Of a stretch of 64,000 nt of DNA, positions 30,001 to 39,000 are shown one piece after another. Under the pieces are notes generated by a model. The model made no database searches. It was not told the origin of the DNA and saw only the letters and a program-made list of their open reading frames with translations. The position numbers were made by a program, and so were the translations under genes. The stretch's first letter is position 1. Every line of letters starts with the position of its first letter. The stretch is from Elusimicrobia bacterium RIFOXYA2_FULL_47_53 (lineage in GTDB: Bacteria > Elusimicrobiota > Endomicrobiia > Endomicrobiales > XYA2-FULL-47-53). The DNA is taken from positions 124,001-188,000 of the forward strand of contig MGVE01000006.1 of NCBI GenBank assembly GCA_001800315.1, in the 5' to 3' direction.

Positions 30001-33000
30001 TCTTGTCAGGTTTATTTTCGCAGTTGTGCCGTCTCCGTATTTCACTTGTTCAAATAATGATATCAGGAGGGGCGTTCTGTACCATTTCAATTGCGTTCTT
30101 ATTTCCGGGTTAACGCAGATTAAGTAGTCCAAAACTTCCTTATTGGCCCCAATGATTTTCTTTTCCGCTCTCAGCCTTATTAACAGCCTTTCCAAGCCTT
30201 CAAATCCGCTGTAAAATTTGGCGTTATATTCACCGCCGTCTATAAAGAGCTTGTTGTTCTGCGCGGACAACCCAATCTCCACCAAGACTTTAGCTTCTTT
30301 ATAATTCAGCTGCATCCGGCTCCAGCTAAGATACTGCCTGCTGTCTTTAACCCATTTAGGCATAACCGAAAGGATGCCCGACAAAGTCTTTTCTTTGGCG
30401 CTTTCACCCAGTATTTCATCGCATAATTTGATAAATCCTCTGTTGGAGCTGTAATTGTCAACCAAATCCTTGAGAGATTTGCCTTTGAACCATTCTCTGG
30501 CAGAGATAGCCTGGCCGTAGTTTAAGCTCATCATGCTCCAGCCAAGTTTTTTAACCGCGTCTTTCGGCAAAACCGTGTACAGATTATTGAGATTCTTGCT
30601 TTCAGCGCTATCGCCAAAGAATTCTTTATAAAACCTGAGCTGGCCTTCGTCGCCCCAGTACTGCACGGCCGATAATTTTCTGGCCGCGTTCCTGATTTCT
30701 TTTACATAGTTGTAGTTCGCGTTTATGGTGGTCCAGCCAAGCCTTGAAACAACATCCTTTGGCATGGCGCTGTATGGGCTTCCAAGGTATTTTCCAATAA
30801 CGGAGCTGCCGAGAACTTTTTCGTAAAACCTTATCTGGCCGTCATTGCCCTGATACTCGCTCATATCCTCCTTACCCGCGGCTTCCCTGAGTTTCTCGGC
30901 TTCGCCGTAGTTTAGGTTAATCAGGCTCCAGCCGAGTTTTCTTATTATCTCTTCCGGCACGGCGGTGTAGAGGCTCCAGAGATTTTTTGAATATACGCTT
31001 TCCCCAAAAACCTTTTTATAGAACCTCAGCTGGTTTGCATCTCCGGAATACTCGCCGGCGTATAACTTTCCCGCGGCCTCCCTGAGTTTTACGGCCTCGC
31101 CGTAGTTTAAATTAATCACGCTCCAGCCGAGTTTCGCAATCACCTCTTTCGGCACTGAAGCGTAGAGAGCGCCGAGGTTTTTGTCTTCAACGCTGTCTCC
31201 GAATACTTCCCTGTAAAATCTTAACTGATTCTCGTCGCCCTTGTAATCGGCCGGGTCTATGCCGCGGGCCCTATACTCAAGCGTCAGAGCCTCGGCCGCC
31301 GGGATATAGGCCTTTCTCACGCCCTTCATTTCAAACTTTTTAACTATTCCTTCAAAATTATTGCGCGGAGAAATAACGCGTCCTATCCGCCTGCGGAATT
31401 TTATTTTACCCATCGCGCCGAGCAGCATCAGATCGCGCGCCAGCTCTACCAGGCCGGCTTCCGTATCATAATTCCTAATGTCTTTTAACCTGTTTAATTC
31501 TATGGTTCCCGAGGTTTCGGTATTTACCGATCCTAAATCAGCGCCGCTCTTTACTCCGCCGTCCGTTATAATTCTCTCAGCCAAATCTTTAAGAGAAGCG
31601 TACTCTACGGCCCCCTTGTCCGGCGGAGCCACATTTAACAGCTGGATATAGCCTTCAAAGAGTTCCGTAAGTCCGTTTTCCTTGACAGCCCTGTCATATT
31701 CGGCGGCTATTCCTTTTGCCGTTTTAGCTTTCGCAGGCATCGGCCTCGCTTTTATGCGTTTTTTCAATTTTTTGCTTACATCTTCTATTCTTAAACCTAA
31801 GGAAAATTCAGGAAGGCTGAAGGTGTTAAAACCGAGGTTTTTCGCGACACTAAGAATGGCATCGTGGGCCGCTACGGCAGCCGCGAGGAAGGATTTTAGA
31901 ACCAAGCGCGGGAGCACCGCCCAAAGCGTGGATTTGTTCTCAAGGGTTTCTATAAGTTTCTGTATAGGGTCTTTAGCGTCATACACGGCCCAGAGCAGGA
32001 GTCCGAAAAATGCGATATGGGCCGCCAAAGTCCACGATCCCGCGCCGGCAAAAGCCAGGGGAACAAAGGCGTTTAAAATTCCCGGGGTGGTTGAAAGTAT
32101 GGTTTTCTTCTCCGAAGCGATTGTTCTTGAGCTCATCAGCCTGAACGCGCCCGGCGCGTCTATGCTGTTATATTTATCTGATTTAAAGAGCTCGGTAAAT
32201 TTATCCCAGCTGGCCTTATGATACGGCAGCAGTTCAACCACAGCGGCGTTTCTGTACGATTTCATGCCCCTGATGGTATCTTTATTGCCGAAATTAAACG
32301 GCCCCTTTAGATCATTGGGGAGCGCTATGCCGACACAGCCGAGTTTTTTGGCCAGTTTATCCAGTTCGCTGAAAAGATTTATTAAAAGCGGCTCTCCGTC
32401 TATTGACGGGGACTGTATCGTATCTACCAGGAGTATCTTTCTTTGGCTCGCCGAGCCGTCTTTTTCAAGTTTCATGCCGGTCTCATTTGTTATCATTAGG
32501 CCGACATACCCTTTCAGCTCTTTGCCCTTATATATGTGGTAATAAATTGTATCTTCGTGCATGGCCCTGGTAAACGGAACTCCTTTATCCATATCAAAAC
32601 TACAGTCAATTATTCCGGCCTTGCCGCGGAAAACACTTAAGAAACCCTCCGGCTCAAGACGGTAGCTTTCTCGGCCCAGCCCCCTGACAATCCTTGTCTT
32701 GGCAATCTCGCCAAAGACTTCGGACGAAAGTTCGTCAAGCAAAGCCTGCAGTCCTTTTAGATTGTCCATGGTCAGTCCGACCGACAACGGCAGATGCGTT
32801 TTATAGTCTTCGTAAAAAATCTTGAAAGCGTTGATGCGTGTTTCAATATTATCGGAATACAGGTCGCCGGCAAGGCCCTGGTCAAGCAAAATATCGCTTA
32901 TAACAAGATCTCTCATCAATGCGAGGCATTTTGCCTGTGATTCTCTATCGCCCATTCTTCTGTACGCCAGCCGGAACAGCTCCCTGTAATATAGTTTGGG

Positions 33001-36000
33001 GTTTTTCCACAACTCATCCTGCATGCCCTCAACGCTCGGGAATTCCACGCTGAACCTGTCGCCTTCCATTACCAGTCCGGATTCTACGGCTTCCTGCCTT
33101 TTAACTTGATAAAATACATTTCTAATATTGAAAGTTCTGTCTTCAATTCCGTCTTTCTTAAACCATTCAACCCAGGAAAAATTGTCCACCTCTATGTTAA
33201 ATTTTTCAAGCCTTTCAATATTTTTTTCGAGCACGAATACATTTACATCTGAAATATCCAGCTCCCTTGTGCCGTTAACGCTTAATTCTATGGGTTTTAA
33301 ACCCATGGCGCCGACTTTAGAGAACATTGACTTGAAATAGCCGGGATTCTTCCTGTCAAACTCGGCAAGTTCAAGGAGCCTGCCTTCGTATTCCTGGAAA
33401 GTCAGGCCTCTGACTCCGGCTGTTTGAACTCCGATGAAACCCATCAGCCTGCCCGCGTTGGCGAGGTAGTCAAACCCATTCTGCACGGCTTCTTCGGCCC
33501 GGCGCTTGAGTTCATTCATATATTTTTTGCCGTCATCGCTTGTGAAGTATTCCTCAAACAGTTTTTGTTCGTAAGACAACCCAGCTGCCTCCCACGGCTC
33601 TGCCTTAAGAATATCCCGAGCGGTCAGATAACCCTGATTTATTCTATCCTTTATTATTTCACCTAGCGCGACGACACCGGCCGAACGGTGTTCCCAGCTC
33701 ATGATTTTGAGCTTTTTTAATATCCCCGCAACCGACATCTGGCTCTTTTTATTTCTTTCGCGATAAACCAGCCCCAGCGCGGCAGCTCCCGCCTTGCGAG
33801 CCTCCCAGTCGGTCTCCTCAAACATAGCGACTAACTTGCCCAAAGCCATATTACCCGAGACAACATTCAGGGCCAGCAGCCTGACGCGGCCGTCTTTTGC
33901 CGCGTACCACTCCGGCCAGTTGCCGCCCTGGAAAACAGCCCTTAAAGGATTCAAATCCACATACAGCCCCTTTTGAATATTTTCTATGTATATTTCGAGC
34001 AGAGGCTCTATCGCGGCAATATGGTTCCAGTCGTTTTCCTTTTTTTCTTCTAAAATCTTTTCCAGTTCCTTCTGAGTAATCAGGCCCCTGCCATACATCG
34101 CCAGATAAACATCTCCCAGCGCCCTGGCCGCCGCGCCCCGCTCAGACACATATTTGCCTGTCAGCATTTCTTCAAGGTCTGAAAAATCCGCGGACTCGCC
34201 AAGCCTGATCTTTTCCGCGTAGGCTTTACCGAGCGCGCGAGCGGCGGCCCCGCGCGTTTCCCAGTCATGAGCCTTAAGTTTGGATTTTAATTCTTCAATT
34301 CCGGTTTTACCGTGTATTTCCTCAAGCGCCTTTAGTTCTATCACGAGCGCCGATACCAACCTGCGGACATCGCTGTCTTGGTCGTTTTTCATTTTCATTA
34401 AATCGCCTGTTAATGGCTTCTCGCCGCGCTCTATCTGGGCCGAGTAAACGGCAAACAGCGCCTCCGCAAGAGCGGCCCTGATATTCCAGTTCATGTCATT
34501 GGAAAACTTTCTTAAAAAACTCAAGTCAACATTTTCGCCGCGCCTTATCATAGCCGCGGAAATATTGCCGAACTCCTTTATGGTAAAAGCAACCACATCA
34601 TCGTCAGCGTCTTTAAGCATGGCCTTAAGTTCCATGAAGGCGCCGACGGACTCGGCTGTTTTTTTGACATCTTTTTTGGAGAGTTTACTCACATTTTCAA
34701 CTGAAAGGCCGGCTGAAATTTTAGGAAGAGCCGTTGAAGCTAGGGCAAGCCTGTTTCCAACACTTTGGATGACATCGTGGGCTGTCAGGGCAACCGCGAG
34801 AAGGGATTTTAGAACCAAAAGCGGGAGCGCCGCCCAGAGCGTGGATTTGTTTTCCAGAGTTTCTATAAGTTTCTGTATAGGGTCTTTCGCGTCATACACG
34901 GCCCAGAGCAGGAGAGCCGCAAAACCTAAGTGCGAAATAAGCGCCATATCTCCCGAAGCGGCCAGCAGGGGCAACCCAAAAGCCGGGGATTTGAACAATG
35001 AATTCTTGAGAGCGTAGCCGGCAGCTTTTACCGGCTCATTTCTGTCGTAATCGCCCACGCGGTAAGTGTCCAGATGCAAAGCGCTGTTGTCGTTGATAAT
35101 GCCAAATGGGATACCGAATACGGTTACCTTTTGGCCCGAAGCTAAGGCCGTTTCTATAATGCCGGCATTTTGCAGCAGGGTATTCCTTATTTCTGAAATG
35201 CTGACTCCGCTTAAAATCTCATTGATCCGCGCCGAAGCGCTGTTATAGGAATTTACAGTAAATCTTATATCCGCGCCGCTCAGGTTTATTATAAGCGCTT
35301 TCAGGTAGTGCCATTTTATGAAGTTAGCGTAATCAAGCCCCCTGTCAATATTTATCTCGCTTCTGAAATGAACGCGCCTCAGGTAATCATCAAAAAATTC
35401 TTTTTTATCCTCGGGTGATATTTCGTTTAACGATGCTTCTACCTCGGAGGGAATGCCATCGGTCAGCAATAGTTTCGGTATCCTTGCGCGGCCCCAGTCC
35501 GCGCTTTCGTGGCCGCGGCCGTCAATAATGTCAAGGTATTCGGAAAGCTGGGCCGAGCCAAGTTTACCCTCTCCTAAACCGGCGGCATCCGCAACATTAA
35601 TCAACAGGTTCATTTTCATGAACTTGTTAATGTCAAATCCCGACTCTTTTAAGGAAGCATTCATCGCGTCGGGGGAATTCTCGCCGAGATACATATCACC
35701 GAAATCCGTATGTCTGCCTATCAGCTCCGCGATAAGCCTTGCCTGGCTGCTATCCACGCCAAGCGCGGAAAGAAGTTCCGGGACTATCTCCGCGCCGTCG
35801 GCATGATGGTTGCCGAGCATAAGTTTGCCGTAATCATGCAGTACCGCGAACAGCCAGAGCGTCAGCAGATCCTGCGGTTCAGAAACTATTTCGCCGTATA
35901 TTTTGCGCACCCCTTCAAAATCCCCGCGCCTCATCTCCTCCGGGCCCCTGCGCCTATTATTGAAATGGTCGTAATCTCCGCGCGCTATGCGGTTCAGAGA

Positions 36001-39000
36001 ATAAATTACCTCCCTGTTATGCGACCCCGAATCCATATATGTTCCGTCGCGCATCAGCCAGGACTCGCCCCTCCCGGGGACAAAATTCAGGTTACCCAGC
36101 ATGCTGTTTTTTTCAAAAAACGCGAAGAGCTCAAAAATGTCCCTGGTGCCGTCTTTTACTCCGGCGGCAAGCTGTCTGAAGGCGACTTTCTGGCCCGGAG
36201 TAATTGAGGCATGCGCGCGGCTGAGCATCTCTTTAATTCTGGCGCGCAGGGCTTCAATATTGGCGCTCTTTGGGGCGTTTAACGACCTCCTGATAAACAT
36301 TTGAATCATCGCCGCGATTCTATTCTGTTCTTTTGAGCGCCCGCTTTCTTCGGCGTAAGCCACAACCGGAGCTCCGTCGCCGATGCCGTAACGCGCGCTG
36401 TTGAAATTGCCTCTTATGGTTTCATTATATATTCTTTCGTATTCGTCCACGCGGCCGCTTTCCACCCAGTCTGGGTTAAATTTTCTCAATTTTTCAAGCG
36501 CGGCGCGGTAGGCGGCTTTGTCGGCGTAAGTTTTTAAATAGCCGGTGGCAATATCGTAAATCGCCTTTGCCGACGCGACCCTCCCGGGTTCGTCTAATTC
36601 GTCGGTATCCTCAAAACCCGGAACCGGTTTAAACGGCGTGCCGCCGTCTAAATAAAAATCCTTCAGGCCGCCGCGGTCCGTAACAATCACCAGAGCGAGC
36701 TTGAGCGCCATCTCAATGTTAGCGATACCACCCGGCTCGTCAATAGAAGGCATAAGGAACTGGTTTGACCCGGCGCCAAAACGCTGAAAAAGCTCGTAGT
36801 CCGATTCGTTGACTACAACCAGCTGGCCCTTGTACTTAGGGTTGCCGGCTATTCTGAAAAGTTCCTCCTGAATCTCGCGCCCTCTTTCGTCGCCGGTTTT
36901 ACCCATAATCGGAACCTGGATTTTTGCTCCGGACTCCGGATCGCGGTAATCAAGAAGCTCTTCAAGAAGCGTTTTTCCGCTTTCAAGACGGGTAATGAGA
37001 ACGGAAAGCCCTTTTTGTTTTACCACCCTTCCCGCAAGGCCGAGAACCATGGCTGACGGATCTTCGTCAAGCCCGAGCAGTTTTTGGAGAGCGGCCTTAT
37101 TTTTTTCTTTCCAGGCAAGAGGGTCGGAGCCCACTTCCGAGACGAAACCGTCTTTTTTGAGCCCGGCCGAATTCTCCGGCAGATAGTTCCTGGCCATAAC
37201 GCCGTTGTGAACGGCCGCGAGCTTATTCCTGTTGCTGAGAAGAATTTCGTTCATCCCGTATCCGCGCTCGGGGGTCAGGCATTCAAGCAGATGTCCCCTG
37301 CTCACAAAAGAGATTCTGTCGGAATAGGTTATCGCTCCTTTCATCAGATTCTGCTTTTCCCAGTATTCAATATTTTTTTCTTTTCTGAGGTCCATGGCGC
37401 TGTATCCGAGCCCGGTCAGTTTAAACATTTCAATTACCAGGCCGCCGGTCTCTTTGCTGCGGTAGGCGTTCATTTCCCTGTCGTCATACCCCCTGTGCTC
37501 TCCGAGGACGCCGCGGGAGAACAGGTATCCCAGCAGTCCGCCGCGGCTGTCGGCCCTGTGCGGGATATCCATTGTTCTTGGGAATATGCCCTGGTGCTCA
37601 AGATTATGCACGGTAAATACCGAGGCAGGCCTGCGCCCGAGCTGCCAGTTGCTGTTTTTGTACTCCTCTTCAAGATAAACCGGGCCGAGCGCAGTCTGCC
37701 AGTCGTTGAAGTGCATGGCGTCAAATTCAATGCCGAGATTTTGCTGAATCATCAGGGAAGCGCGGGGAAGCGCTATGGCCTCAATAAAACCTCCGAGCGA
37801 ATTTGGGGGAGGCGTTTTATAGAGCTCGTTGAAAAACTCCCCGTCTTTGTTGAAAAGGAAGAGCACGGGAACCCCCGTATTTTCCTGCTCCGAATAAATT
37901 ACCTCAAAAAGAATTGAGCCGCGCCCGACGGGCACATAAAGTTCGCTTAACACTACCGAGCCGGTCTTACGCATAAACTCTTCCACCGAGCCGTAAGCGT
38001 CGGCGACCGATTTGGAAAAAAGCGGCGTGAAAACGAACGAACCTATCCCTTTGACGCCCTGCGCCGCCGGCGTGTCCTTCATGTAGATACCCTGGCCGCC
38101 GCCCTGCTCGCCTTTGAGGCCAAGTATCGGCATTTCCATGGCCACAAAACACACGACGGGTTTTCCCAGGGCGCGAGCCAGTGATATTCTTCTGTTTATT
38201 TTTTCAAGGGCCGCCGCGCGGGTGAGAGGTTTTTTTCCGGAAAGCTGCAATGCCGCCGCGGCAAGCAGGCTTGGCGCGAGCAGCGCGTTTTGCGCGAAAT
38301 CAACGAACTCCGGCTGAAGCGGCTCTTGGATTTCGGATAAGCCGAAATAGGAGGCTATGCCTCCGGCAACCAGAAAAAACGCCTTAAGAACCGGGCCTTT
38401 TGCTATTTTCCCGCGCGCGGGAATTTTGGCGCGGAGCGGATTTTCGGCGTCCGGCAGTATTTCCACGCCGCTTATTTCGCCCCGACGGGTCTTTAACTGC
38501 CAGCGGCCGTTGTCAATCGCTATTATAAAGTCTATGCCTTTCGGCTCAATGGCTACCGAAACCCCGTGTTTCCCGGCGCTGTTTTCGGCCTGGTTTTTTA
38601 TGCGGGAGAGCGCGTCGCTTAAGCTGAGCCGCCCGGCCTGCGCCTCGTGCAAAACCGCGCCGACAAACATCTCCATCTGTTTGCGCGGCTCAAGCTGTCC
38701 GAAATTTTCCGGTGAGAATGCCGCCGAAGCGATCTCGGCAAGCCCTATCCGTTGCGACATAAGGCTCTCGTACACGCTTTCGTCGTGGTTCTGAGTCGCG
38801 TTTGGAGTTATGGAAATATATGATGAGTTATCAATGCCGTTTGTTATGCCGGAGTGGAATCCGCCGGTCAGAACAACCTCTACATCCCTGAAACCCGAAA
38901 TATTTGACAGAACGGACTTATAACCCGCAGCCGCGGAACGGCCTGTTTCCCGGCCGCGCTCCCGCGGCGGTAAACCGCAGATCGCCGATGTGAAAATGTC

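Noticed and set aside
29555-34955. Triplicated cassette as an insertion sequence
   Set aside because: The copies stay in frame, have no terminal inverted repeats and encode a membrane hairpin, so they are a coding linker and not a transposon.
37000-38100. GT5 section as a true glgA gene
   Set aside because: It has no start or stop of its own, is in frame with both flanks, and lacks the usual N-terminal K-x-G-G motif.
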